From positions 73,361,554 to 73,425,553 of the forward strand of contig OX485803.1 in assembly GCA_950295325.1 (NCBI GenBank): DNA of 64,000 bases. The letters are read 5' to 3'. The position numbers and the translations under genes are program-made. Below are positions 10,570 through 22,157 of the stretch, one piece after another. Numbering within the stretch: the first letter of the stretch is position 1; each line of letters begins with the position of its first letter. The stretch is from Polytrichum commune (Eukaryota; Streptophyta; Polytrichopsida; Polytrichales; Polytrichaceae). The notes under the pieces are model-generated. The model was not told where the DNA came from, did not search any database, and saw only the letters and a program-made list of their open reading frames with translations.

Positions 10570-11447
10570 AAGAGAAAGTTTGGAGTTGATAGGGAAGAGT
10601 ATTCTTCTTATGGTTCTGGAGAATCAGACGATGTAATAGAGTTGGATTCATTGAGTTTTAGATTAATTACCACTTGCTATAAACCGAGCATTAAATGGGA
10701 TAATTGTTTCACTGGCCGGCATAGACACAGTGCAGAAGACCATTTCCGAGAAATTAATTTACCTTAAGAAAGCGGTTGTAAATGTTCAATGCTATGTGAC
10801 ACACATGCGGGATGACATGAGAGGAGCACAAAATATTATGGAAAATATGGCAAAATATTTGTCTGAGCTTAGGGAATATATATCCAAGAAAGCTAAATAA
10901 TGGAGATCAGGGTAGACACTCATTGTTAAAGAACGTGAACCAACCAATGTATGGAATGGAGACAAAAATTTGAGACCTATGTGCAAAGACGACCAACAAA
11001 TCGATTCTCCAAGTCGGCCAGTACCTTTAGGCTTTGACCACATTCCAAGTTTAGATGAAGATGCGAGTTGTATCCAAGAGTCACAAGCCACTCATAATGA
11101 TTCAAATGGGCATATAACACTTTTGAGCTCACCGGAAGAAGAAAGAAAGAGTCTTTGCACTGAAGATTTTGAGACATCACCAAAATTTTGTTCCCCTCTA
11201 TGCGAGCAATCTCAAGTCTTCATCGATGTAGAAGTACAAAAATACAAATCCCAGCCAGTCCAGATTTCCAGGCCAACACTTGAAGTCCTGATACCGGTGA
11301 CTACCGCAACCATGTGGACGGAGTATATGGCGGTGGTTAATTTAATGAACATGCCTTCACATGTACCAACGAGAAAAGATGAAAGTTGGGTTAGTGTAAA
11401 GAGGGGCCGAAAAAAGTGCACACATGTTGAGAAAGGTATGAGCACAT
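10570..11447 (+). CDS. Unrecognised coding-like fragments, interrupted by a MITE
   Basis: Several open stretches lie close together on the plus strand. One ends at 10900 and reads TVQKTISEKLIYLKKAVV then ENMAKYLSELREYISKKAK, which looks like an amphipathic coiled coil. Another starts at ATG 10970 and runs to the MITE at 11448. It is polar and acidic, ending in a basic patch (ESWVSVKRGRKK). A further open stretch follows the MITE, from about 11717. I do not recognise the family: an old host exon set or the first ORF of a LINE are both possible. The inserted MITE replaces the last codons of the second stretch with element sequence. No start context or splice sites convince me. Confidence 0.25.
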
Positions 11448-11673
11448 CAGTGATCAGGGAGATTTTTGGGCATAATCGGTTGAGATCCTAGTGTTTGCAA
11501 GTCCAACCGGTTACATGTTCACATCCTTCGGTTTTTCTATGTTAATTTGAGGTATATTCCATAAATTCCTCTATAGTGATCGGTAATTCTCCTGAAGTCT
11601 CCAACTTCAACCGGTTATTTCTCAAACTCAACAGGTTCATCTGTAACTAACTGCCGGTTCTCCCTGATCGTTG
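11448..11673. mobile_element. hAT-type MITE, family A, copy 2
   Basis: 226 bp, in the opposite orientation to copy 1. Ends CAGTGATCAGGGAGA and TCTCCCTGATCGTTG. Flanks GAGCACAT (11440-11447) and GAGCATAT (11674-11681) match 7 of 8. It lies inside an open, coding-like stretch. Confidence 0.92.
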
Positions 11674-11969
11674 GAGCATATGAACGAGTAATTGTGAAGA
11701 GCTACAATCTGGGAAGTTGAACTTAAACTTTCCTCCGATGAGAGAACCAATAGATCCAACAAACGATACCGCGGTGTTTCCGGCACAGGGACAAGGCAAG
11801 GGCGTACCAAAGAATAATAATGCCTGGAACACGAAAAATTTGGATAGAGGAGTGGGAAGAAGAGCACGCTGCAACAGAAGACCGCTAATAGTGAAATCCA
11901 ATTACCATTCATCAGTGAGCACTTCCGTGGAATTCAATTTGTGGTATTTAAATTTTTATGATTATGTGT

Positions 11970-12290
11970 TAGCAAGTATAGCTCATTACAAGAGAAGTGG
12001 ATTATCAATATTTATCGGTAAGCATGTCTTTAGAATCTACTTTATAGTATTAAAATTTGTGTTGCTATATATTGGCAAGTCTAGCTCATTATAAAGAGAA
12101 GTGGATTATTATTATTTAATTGGTAAGCATGTCTTTAGAATTTACTTTATAGCCAGTTTAGCTCATTGTGAGAGAAATGAGTCATTGGCGAGATTTTTTT
12201 AAGATTTCATTTGTGAGAGTGAAATTTGTATGGCTATGTATTGACAAGTCTAGCTCCTGATGAGAGAAGTGGATTATCACAACCATACTA
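11970..12290. repeat. Tandem repeat of about 100 bp, three to four diverged units
   Basis: The block AGCTCATTACAAGAGAAGTG recurs near 11977, 12083, 12157 and 12250. After the first two it is followed by GGTAAGCATGTCTTTAGAAT and TACTTTATAG. Later units are more diverged. Low-GC, no coding. Confidence 0.7.
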
Positions 12291-12678
12291 ATAATATATT
12301 GAGGTAGGGATTCATTCGACTTGGTGTGGAATGTTGGGTGTTGCATCCCGGCAATGGCATTAGACTGGTGACAGAAGGCATAGCGGGAATTCACCAACAC
12401 TACGAGAGTTGGGAAGCGTATTAAACCGTACAAATCTTTATGTCATTATGTGATGAAGGCCTTCAAATGGTAACCATCACCAAATTGTTCAAGATATACG
12501 CTTACACACAGTGACAACCTTGCTTAACATGCCAAAGTTTAAATTTAAGACAAGTTCAAGATGAAATCGTTTGTAGTGGTCGCATTATGACCATGACACT
12601 TGTTAATATACTAGGCTCTCCCAATAGATCACCGTGAAAATTCACATGAAAAGTACTCATGTCTGCTACTAGTGAGGG

Positions 12679-12754
12679 GAGGCCACACACATTCTTTTAC
12701 GTTGACTTACCTAATTCCATTCCGAAACCAGCATTTTCGAATGTGTGTGGCCTC
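12679..12754. repeat. Inverted repeat, possible small foldback element
   Basis: GAGGCCACACACATTC (12679-12694) is exactly complementary to GAATGTGTGTGGCCTC (12739-12754), with a 44-nt spacer. Outside the arms, similar words (CACATGAAAAGTACTCATGTC and CACGTGAAAATACTGCATGTC) occur in direct orientation. No target duplication could be fixed. Confidence 0.6.
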
Positions 12755-13438
12755 CACTTGACCTGCACGTGAAAATACTGCATGTCATTCTGTAAGAGAT
12801 AAATGAGATAAATGAGATAAATTGCTTGGAATGGATAGGTTCACTCATTATACTTGTGCTAGTACTCAGTTCTCATTAAATATAGCGAACTTTGTAAGGA
12901 GACTTATCTTCACACTCAAGACAATGACTCCCTCATACCCAGGTTTATGGCTAATTAATCCTGCCCCACTTCGTTGGGTGCTTTGATGTCAATGAAGTGA
13001 TAAAAGGGTTGTTAATTATATGATGGTACACCGCATATCCACTTACGGAAGACCGCAAGTCTTGGTACAGCAGAGAGACCTAGTCCTTGTAATCCACCTT
13101 AAAAGAAGGAACCAGCTGCAACGACCTTCAAAACAAGAAAGAATCCTTTGAAATTCGACTCACAAATATGGTGATTATAATAGGTCGTAGGTCGAAAGTG
13201 ACATAATATGTATCGCAAATCATGGAATGATCATCTTATATATATGGTACTTAGACTACTGTAGAAAATTATGTTCCACCGACCTTTCACATTGTCGGCA
13301 CATAACTAACTTCACCTGGCCCAATGTTTTTGCGGGATTGAAGTGGATGGGACTTCTTTGGATCCTGAGAAGAGCAATATGAATACAGACACCTCCAGAT
13401 ATCTACCCCAATAACAATAACAATAACAAACTCGTCGC
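12755..13438. other. Spacer with a short GATAAAT repeat
   Basis: Three GATAAATGA units at about 12799-12825 and an ATAACAA repeat at about 13411-13430. No gene seen. Confidence 0.4.
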
Positions 13439-13667
13439 CAGTGTCCAGGGAGAATTTTGGGCATAATCAGTCGAGATCCTAGTGTTTCCAAGTCCAACGG
13501 CGGGTTCCATGTTGAAATCTTTTGGTTTTTCTTCATTAGTTTGGGGTATATTCTATAGATTCCTCTGAATGATGGGTAATTTTCCTGAAGGCTTTGAACT
13601 TGAACCAGTTATTTCTCAAACTCAACCGGTTCATCTGTAACTAACAATCGGTTCTTGCCTTTCATTG
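13439..13667. mobile_element. hAT-type MITE, family A, copy 3
   Basis: 229 bp. It starts CAGTGTCCAGGGAGA and ends TTGCCTTTCATTG. The 8-bp flanks are identical: CTCGTCGC at 13431-13438 and 13668-13675. The ends are more worn than in other copies but the target duplication is perfect. Confidence 0.92.
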
Positions 13668-13696
13668 CTCGTCGCTCCTTGCAACCCACCACCTTA

Positions 13697-14040
13697 GGGC
13701 CAGCCACTTCACACACAAGCCAAGGGCCATGATCATGAAGTTGTGAGGGTTCTAACTCTCATCCAAAAGTTGTACCACTGATATGGTCTCTGAGAATTTG
13801 CGTTAGGCTTGCCTCTTCCAAGTGGGTTTGGTGCAAATTCTGGTAGACCATGAAAATTTATTTATAGTATGTCATGTAGAGGTCTGTGTAGACTTTTCAT
13901 CCATCATGATGAATTTATTTGGTCTTTAGGCCTTCACCTTTTAGTGTGGAGTGAACTTGGATAGTGTTGGCCTTTTCGATCAATGGGAGATCTTAGAATG
14001 CCATGGTCACGGGCCTTCAGTCTCATGTAAGAAGTGGCCC
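13697..14040. mobile_element. Harbinger/Tourist-like MITE, family B, copy 1
   Basis: 344 bp flanked by TTA on both sides (13694-13696 and 14041-14043). The left end GGGCCAGCCACTTCACAC pairs with the right end read backwards (GGGCCACTTCTTACATGAG). The interior repeats GGGCCATGATCATGAAG / GGGCCTTCAG-type words found in the other B copies. Non-coding. Confidence 0.85.
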
Positions 14041-15197
14041 TTAGGTATATAGACCTTGGGCATTACTTAAGGTAGATGAGGCTAATTCAGTGAGCTTCCT
14101 TAATTGGACACCTAATTTTGGTTCCTAATTGGCGATACAATTTCTTTAATGAGGTGGATTGGTAATACATTGTGATTTAGCCACCACCTTGATGATATTT
14201 GGGTTAGTCATCCTCACAAAAGTCAAACTACACCCACCATCCTCCATAATTGGGAGTGCAATCCACCAAGCTATGACACGCTTGATTTTTGTGCCCAAGG
14301 TGGACAAATTAGGAGGTGGCATGAAGTTGTGAGGTGTTGACCAACTTGTATTGTGGGCATTTTATTAATGAATAAACAACTTGGCAACAGTTTATCTTAC
14401 ATGTGACCACTTCAAAGATATGACACAACCAATATTGGCATTAAAGTTGGTTTTCATTAGCAAATGTAGAATTTGCTAATGATGTTATCCACTTACACAA
14501 CATTGAACAATAAAAGAGTTCCCCCTATAACACCACTTTGGGAAGTAGAGATTCTTTGATTCCAGAGCCTAGATCAACACCTTTCTTAACTCCAATTTCA
14601 ACAAATTTCAAATTCTTTGGCCCTCATTCATAATTGCTAACTTGCTTAAGCTTCTAATGCTCAAATCCATTGATTGGATGATTCCATAGAGCTAGAAGTG
14701 TCCACATCAATGTCATCTACCTTTCCACCAACTCAAGACACCATTGTGTGTTGTTTGGGCCTACTTTATGGTATTTAATGTCATGCACACTATTGGCAAA
14801 CAACCTAAACTACATGCTTAGAGGTTTCAAATTGTCACGTCTCCTAATTATCAACATATTGTATATTATGTTGCAGTCCCTCAACATGGTCCACTTTCAC
14901 CTCACACTAAGCTTGAGGGCCCATCAATTGCAAACTTGGATTTCTAATTCCCATGGGATGGCCTTTGAATGATATATGATTTTCAAGGGCCCATTAATTT
15001 GCGTAGTCATGGCTCTTGGTTTGTGTAAAGCGGCCTTTGCATTGAAGGGTCAAAACACAATAAAGAGACATGCGCACATACACTAGTAGGAAGCAAGGTC
15101 CCCACAACAAACTAGCCTAGCAGCCAGGGCCCAGTGTGTCGGATCTTTGCAAACTAGCACATATTCCAACCTGAAATAGGTTATATCTGCCAAAGTT
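14041..15197. other. Intergenic, with a probable worn family B element at 14888-15033
   Basis: Between 14888 (GGTCCACTTTCACCTCACAC) and 15033 (GTGTAAAGCGGCC) the ends are roughly inverted and the interior holds GGGCCCATCAATTG and CATGGCTCTTGG, words typical of family B. The rest is unassigned; an open frame at 14748-14972 overlaps this element and is not a gene. Confidence 0.4.
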
Positions 15198-15214
15198 GGG
15201 GAGGGGGGGGAAAA

Positions 15215-15245
<31 letters not shown>

Positions 15246-15253
15246 CACACACA
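15198..15253. repeat. Compound microsatellite: G-rich, poly-A, (AC)n
   Basis: A G-run, then about 20 A, then about 11 AC units. Such runs are prone to sequencing and copy-number error. Confidence 0.95.
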
Positions 15254-15269
15254 TTGAAGGTTTGCACCT

Positions 15270-15690
15270 ATCAAAGTCATGTCCCCGTGTGCCTCCCTCC
15301 CAACCAATATATTTAGGATGTGGTCCCAAACTCCGAAAAATGGCACGGCGTTTAAGTTGGGGCATTTAATAAGAAGCGGATATATTAACACACATGAAGT
15401 TTTGACATTTGAATATGTAGCTATTGGTTCCAATGTAGAAACTTTGAATGCAACCCCACCGTCATCTAATTTATGCGTTGTAATTTGCACCAGTACCGTA
15501 AATTGTTGTTGTGCTATACTCCAAGCCACCACCATCGAATTAGAGGTCATTCTTATACCGTATTTGGTATACCATGTTTTGTATTGCTATTTTTTTCTAT
15601 TCGATGTATTGTTTTCTGTAATGCTACCATCATTTATTTGGTGCAATGTATTTTGTGCCGCTACATAGTATTATGTTTGTGTGTTGGTAC
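15270..15690. repeat. Second copy of the dispersed repeat at 5174-5720
   Basis: Shares TCAAAGTCATGTCCC, a GGATGTGGTCC-like block, AGTACCGTAAATTG, then TTTATTTGGTGCAATGTATTTTGTGCCGC-type units in the same order as the left copy. The two are strongly diverged. Confidence 0.6.
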
Positions 15691-16192
15691 TTGTCCTGAA
15701 TGCAATTTGCATTTGGAACCCCTCTATAATTGAAACAATACAAGAATACAATTGGGTTTTAGTCAAGAACAATGGCATGAGTTTAAAGTTAAACTCACCT
15801 CATTTGGGATGACCTTATTATGTATGCCAAGGTGGCTTTGGAGAGGGTCGTTAAATTTGTTAAGATTAGTGACTATTCAGTTGAAGCTCTTCACAAAGGC
15901 TTTGGCTAAACTTGGGGGGCTAGGAACGATCTTTGTAGGAGGAACAAATGAGGATCACGTGGAACTGGAAGCGGCAACTCACATAGTTAGTTAGGGACTT
16001 TAGTTGTACTCTTGATGGTATGAGGATTGTCCTTGGTTGGTGGTTTGGTGGTTTGGTGGGTTGTCCTTGGTGGGTTCGGTTCTTTGTTATCCTTTATGTG
16101 GTGATGTTACACATGCGAGGGGCTCTACCTCCCCTGAAAGTGGTTGTGTTTTCTTGGTTGCCAACTCATTTTGGCATTGGCTTTTTGACCTC
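15691..16192 (+). other. Unassigned sequence with weak open frames
   Basis: Open frames at 15752-15994 and 16020-16190 are hydrophobic and G/T-rich and match nothing I know. They are more likely transposon debris than genes. Confidence 0.25.
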
Positions 16193-16229
16193 CAACAACA
16201 ACAACAACAACAACAACAATAATAATATA
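16193..16229. repeat. (CAA)n microsatellite
   Basis: About nine CAA units grading into AAT units at the end. Confidence 0.95.
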
Positions 16230-16245
16230 AAAACCAAAAAATCAA

Positions 16246-17323
16246 ATTCGGAGTTGAGATGCAAAGTTATAGGAGGTCATAGTAAATATTCTCTAAATAT
16301 TCTCTTTATTTTTACCACACGATTAGATAGGCTCCTCCCAATTGTGCTCACTACTTAACCCAGAGTGGTGTCTTGCAATTCGAGCACACAGTCGATGACA
16401 CATGGTCCAATCTCATCGTGACACTGGTCTTCACAGTGTTTGTTCTTAAATACAAGTCTTGTGCGATTTCACATGTTACATATAGAGGTCTGATTAAGAA
16501 GAGTGATTACATAAGGCCCACATATACCTTACATCACAGTGACCAACTATTTTTAGCTATCTAGTTCGCAGTATCAAGCTTGTGGATTTCTGGTGTTGAA
16601 TTTGAAATTTGAAAACATATACATGACAGAGTGTTGCATTTTAGGAGCCATAACCATAGCTTGTTATATTTCAGATATCTCATCCTACAAAGGAAATATC
16701 TTGAAACGATGTCCATATGTAAGACACAGATATTAGGATTGATAGTGCACAATCTGCATCCATCAGTTGTGTTCTTGTTGAAGTTTCATGTATAAATCGC
16801 AATGCTGAGCTCCATAATCATTGCTTCAGACACTATCCTTCTGTGAACATCTAAACTCCATCAAAGTGTTTTGCTACAAATTTTTGGAATTGTCTCATGA
16901 GGACATCAGATGAAAATTGTTATACAGATAAATGAAAGTGAGTGGAGTGCACCACCCAATAATTTGAATGTGGAGGTGGTGAACTGTAAGCGTCTTGTTG
17001 CATCTAGTACCTACTTTAGAATCTATAAAGGAATATTCTAGGATCGAAAGGTTCTGTTAGCAAGAAATTGTGTTAATCAGATTGACGTCTGCAAATCAGG
17101 CATCAGATGATCAACAAAAGTTTTATGAGAGTGTGCCATGGCAACATTCCCAACAACGCACAAGAGGTTTGACGATGTTCCAAGGATGGCTTGATGAATG
17201 TCCTTTTAAACCGTGGCTGTAATCTGTGGCAAACGAAGTGATGGTTTGCATAGTTCTAGGCTGATTGCTATCATGACTTTGTGACACTTCCAAGAGGACG
17301 ACTAAGGAGGTCAGTGGCTGGAT
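16246..17323. repeat. Diverged duplicate of the subtilase 3' region
   Basis: The whole stretch is collinear with 24310-25412. Shared words include GTTGAGATGCAAA near the start, TATTTCAGATAT, CAATGCTGAGCT(C/T)(C/T)ATAATCATTGCTTCAGACAC, CAAATGATCAACAAAAGT-like and CAAGAGGACGACTAA near the end. In the partner, the right-hand part is the last exon of the subtilase. Here a stretch of about 100 bp is absent between GTGACACT and CCAAGAGGACGAC, exactly where the partner encodes PWQVVVEGTKVV...QPYGLVITG. The left 300 bp (to about 16555) is also a dispersed repeat. This copy is non-coding and lies just past the 3' end of the transporter gene, on the same strand order. Confidence 0.9.
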
Positions 17324-17805
17324 GAAAACTCCCTTGACCGGTAGAGTTATCCACAAAGAACGGGGAAAAGAGGGATCAAATTTTGAGAGACTTTTCTATT
17401 GAGAGCTCTTTAGAGCATCTTGTGTCGGAGCCTACTTTTGAAAGGTGGGTGAAACTCCTGAGACTTAAACCTCCTCTTTCAATCTAAATGTGCAGCTTTG
17501 TAAGGCAATATTCTAGTCTTACAGAATCATTTCCTTGCAATATCGCTTCGGCAAGAAGTACTAAAAGGTTGTCTAATCCACCCAGACAGGGTTCCTTGCA
17601 AAAGCTGAGTATGTGTGATTTATAATGGCACTGATGGAGGGCATGGCACAAGATGCCACCCGTTATCTCCAGCCACCTACAATTTTTGTTAATGTTGGAG
17701 GATAAGTGTAGATATCCCCTGATGTCAATTATGCGGCAATACTGTCTCGTCCGGCAAATACTTAGCGTCAACATCTCCACGATCATCACCAAATGTTGGA
17801 GATTG

Positions 17806-20800
17806 TCAGGAAATGTTGAAAATCTCTCGAACGGGGCCTTTGAACCAGTGCCGAGCATCGAATGTCCACCAACCCATCACAATGGCGAGCACGATCCCGA
17901 GTGCCACGGGTGCGTAGTTGAATGTCCCGAGCGTAATAGGGTATGTGGTGGGGAGCATGAAGATGACGCACGTGTAACAGATCCACAGAAACGCGACGAG
18001 GCAAACCCCTCGGCTCGCGCGGCCGAGCCGGAACGGACCCGGTTTGAAATTCTCGTCCTTGATCACCATACGCGCGAATATGGGCACCGCATACCCGCCC
18101 ACCCATCCTATTGTGCAGATTGACGTGATGGCCGTAAACACGACATTGAGCTTCAAAATAGGAATGCCCAAAAGCATTGCACACACGGCAGCGACCCAGA
18201 CTGCATTCACCGGAACCTGAGCCCTCCGGTTAACTTTCCGCAGTATCTTCGAATAGGGAACCCCCCCGTCCCGTGACAGTGCAAAAATCTGCCACATTTT
18301 AAATCACGCACACAATGGCATTCAGTTCGTGATCTGAAATAGTATATTCTATGAAAATAAATATAACTGGAATTATTGTCTGTTGGTGAAGCTGTAAACC
18401 TAAAAGCTTCACAGATGCAAAGTGTTATTAAGATAAATTGTGTGGCCCTAATTTCTTCTTTACACATCCTCTGGAGTATTTATATAGTAGTACTCTCAAC
18501 CGTCGCAATTTTTAAAGTATCCAAGTGTTTAAGTTTTCCGGGTTCTGGGAAGGTTCACTTCAACAAGAAGACTTACAACACGAGCAGCACTTGTTGTGAT
18601 GGAAAGTCCCCCAAAGAAGAACGATCCCCAGATGATGACGAGGAAAACGATTGCTCCTGCGCCACTTTTGTAACGCCCATAGAACGCGTCATACAATATT
18701 TGAGCTGGAACAAATTGACCTGCTGTTTCATTTGTAACGTCGTACAAATAACTAAAATCCTGGAGATAAATAATAGCCAACACACCACATTCAACACCTT
18801 CTCTTGATGTCAAGCAATTGATTTTGCTAGAGCAAAGCACCATTGCATCCAAATTGCACGTACGGTTCCCTTGTAAAGTTGTCCTAATTTGCGGAATTGA
18901 AACATGAAACGCAGAATTAAACAAGCGGCTTATTGGGTAATGGCAAAAATAAACATACCATAAATCCAAAACAGGGTAGAAAATATATTATAACAACACG
19001 TAGTCAACTCCAAGTTATACAATTTATGCAGTTCACTGTACGTTACAGAATTTTCAACCATTCCCACATGCAGCTCACCACAACCTAGACAAATTCATAA
19101 CATTTCATACACAGATACGTGGTCTCTTCCCTATGGGCATAGCCAGTAAACAAGAGCAGAGATGAAATCGGAGGGAAAAAGTGGAAGACTGACTACATGA
19201 TGGAATTCCACTTCAGTAAACAATTCCTTGTTTTGGCGCCCTGCAGACAGTGGCTTTCTATTCAAAATTTGCACAAAACTTTCACCATGTGTTGATAACA
19301 CAATACCTGATGTGCATCCCCAAAACGCTATTGAGCAAATTACTGTGGAGAAAGGAACGTACCTTAATACTGAAGGTCAGAGCTAGAATAAACCCCCAAC
19401 CGAACACGGAAATCATCGCAATGCTTGAAAGAATTGCAATTGGGCCATTGACATCAGCACCTCTCGTCTCTTCGGTCAAATGTGCTGCAGAATCATATCC
19501 AAAAAGGGAGTACTGGCTCACCAGCCACGACAGGAGCACTCCATAGACTGGGCTGGTGATGCCTGTTGATGGAGACATTTCAAATTTAGTGAAAACATAG
19601 GAGGCGGATTGGGTGCTGGTTGCCACCAAGGGTAACATAATGACCATCAGAGTGCCCCCAACAACCTGCAGAGAAAAATCATTCATATTTCATTTACACA
19701 CCCAGAGTACCAGAATAGCACATCATTGAACACAAAAGACAGCTATATTCAAGCCCAATAAGTGAAACTTGAAAACACAATTACTTGAACAAGTATGCAA
19801 TTAAAAGTGGCAGCTGAAGCAGAAGAATTATAATATAGTAGAGAAATGTATAAGTCACTCAAAACTCCTGCAAGTAAGTTTACAAGAACACCACAGAATA
19901 CTAAATCTGGATCAAGTGTCATGCGAGGGCAGAAATAGCTACATTGTAAAACTTTGTAAACGTACCTGCCAATACATGGAAACAATGTCAATCAAGGCAA
20001 TAAGATTGAGAGCAAAGCTATTGAGCACCGCCCAAATGAGACAAAGGCCAATGTATATGGCTAAGAACACGCTTTTAGGAGCAAAATATCCTCCATTCTT
20101 GTTCGTCCCTGTTGCTAGAAGAATTATATTTTGCAATGTTTGGGTCCCTGCATATGCCTAGCATCAACCATTCGTCAGAAAATATCCCCCCCCTCCCCCC
20201 CAGAAAATTTATTGCAGTTCCAAGAAAATCAAATTAATGTGTTGAGGATCTTGGAGTGAATAATGTCTACAATATTAGATCTCTACTTTCAGGTTTCACT
20301 GCTATTGATGCGTAGTGCAACATTGAATTTTTTTGCTAAACAGGTACAAGACAGGGGTGCAAATTTACATATACAAACCTGATTAATCCATCAACTGAGA
20401 GACATCAAGACAAGATACATTCCACAGTAAAACTTCAAAATCTGCTCTACTAATTTGCTTCAAAAATGCGAATTGGACATCCAAAAACCAGGTTGAACAA
20501 AGAGTTGGGATGATACAGAGCAATACCTGAGTGCCAACTCCTGCAATTAAGCCAATGGCTTCCAGCCACGCACAAACCCATGATGCTAATGGGCCCCATT
20601 TAGGGCCTGATAAATGAGCCGCCCAGAAATAAAGTGATCCTGTAGTCTGCCAACACCATCAACATCCTAGAATTGATCAAGCTATGGATGCATCGAGGCC
20701 ACTTCAGGGACAAAAATTTATCTATGTATACATTAGAGGACCCATCATGAAACTTTCACATTCTGATCAATTGAGCATCGGTTTAGGATCAATTTCCCAA

Positions 20801-22142
20801 GTATACATTTAGAGGTCACAACTCCCAGTCAGTACATGAATACCTACAAGTGGCCCAAAACCATCAAAACCTCCCTCCTATCCTCCAACATCAGATGACA
20901 GGGTCAGCAAAGAGTGGAGAGACCACTTACAGGAAACGAGGAGCAGATCTCTGCCATGGCAAAACCCACAAACCAAGTGAAGAAAGAAACCACCACCCAA
21001 CCCCAAACGAGTCCAGCAGGCCCAACATACAGGAGGCTGCTCCCATAGAGTGGAACTATCCCCGTAAACAGCGTCATAGTTGAGAACGCAATCGCCAGGC
21101 ATTTGAAAAGAGTCTAATTTCCCAACCAACATCAACCCACCTGATTATAATAAACTCTCACATCCTCCTACATCATATCTTGTAATCTAATTTGACCTAC
21201 TTGAAGCATAAGATGCTTCTGAGAGCAGAAAATCTTATAACACTAAACTATTCCCCTCTTTGAACGTTGCCAACAGAAGAAATCTAGTTCGTCCTCCAGC
21301 AATATGTGACAAGTAATTAATCAGAATAGTACACCTTATTCAAAACCTGTCAGTCCTGCAAGAACTCACAACCCCTTCACATAACCCCCAGGTTCATACC
21401 TAACAAGGAAGTAGATTGTTCTTTCTTGATAGAGTGCATCCTCCGCGATAAACTCTCGAGGTCTCACAGGATTCAACGATCATGCCCCTGTGTGTTTCTA
21501 ATTTTATAAAGCTGTGAAATTGATATGTAGTAATATAGAACTAAAATTCCAAAAAGTAGGTCCGAGTCTGCCTCTGAACAAATTAAACTACAGCCTTAAG
21601 AGCGAACGGTTCTAGAACCCACAGCAAGAATTAGATCACGAGAAATAATTCTTGAAATACCCAAAAACTAAACCCCTTTACAGGACATAGAATTCTCAAT
21701 GCCATTTCGGTGACAACGTAGAGCGCAAGAAGAAAGACATGCAACAATTCTTCTGCAATGCGACGATTGGAGACCTAAATGTTGTATTCTTCTTCAATCT
21801 TCTCGTCCCTCCTGCAGTGCTAACCCTCTGTACCCACTAGGAGATTTGCAAACTAGGTCCTCCAGAAGCCCTTCAAAGTAAAACTAATTCCCCACTTTGG
21901 ATTTAGGACCACAAGGACTTACGAGGGTTTTGATAGAAATCAGGACATGATGTTACCATTTCACGGCGAAGCTCCTGCTTGTATCCGAGCTCGTTGAGGC
22001 GGCGCTCACCAGAATCCACCTCGATTTCTTGCGCGGAGGTGGGAGTAGCATTTTTCTGAGACATTGGTACTGCACCAAGAGGATGATGATCCATGCCGGT
22101 GGTGCCAACATTGCGCAGGGTTGCTCCATCTCCGTTGCTCAT
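17806..22142 (-). CDS. BAT1: BAT1-like bidirectional amino-acid transporter (APC superfamily), seven exons
   Basis: Membrane transporter of the amino acid/choline family; plant BAT1 moves several amino acids and GABA in either direction. Exons (minus strand): 22142-21957, 21113-20931, 20646-20527, 20157-19966, 19665-19363, 18759-18577, 18288-17806. All introns are GT-AG and all are phase 0; the product is 549 aa, close to the 516 aa of Arabidopsis BAT1. Family signatures in order: RLNELGYKQELRREM, TLFTGIVPLYGSSL, GPAGLVWGW, AMAEICSSFP, GSLYFWAAHLSGPKWGP, QYSLFGYDSAAHLTEET, FALSRDGGVPYS, FKPGPFRLGR, FDARHWFKGP. About twelve hydrophobic segments are spread over the exons. The ATG at 22142 gives the MSNGDG start; an in-frame ATG five codons upstream (22157) is the alternative. 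No defects were seen, so it should be functional. Downstream lies the duplicated subtilase tail. Confidence 0.96.
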
Positions 22143-22157
22143 GGCTGTGATGAGCAA

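Noticed and set aside
15752-16358. Hydrophobic plus-strand frames ending in an Asn run
   Set aside because: The Asn/Gln run is only the (CAA)n microsatellite, and the rest shows no family pattern.
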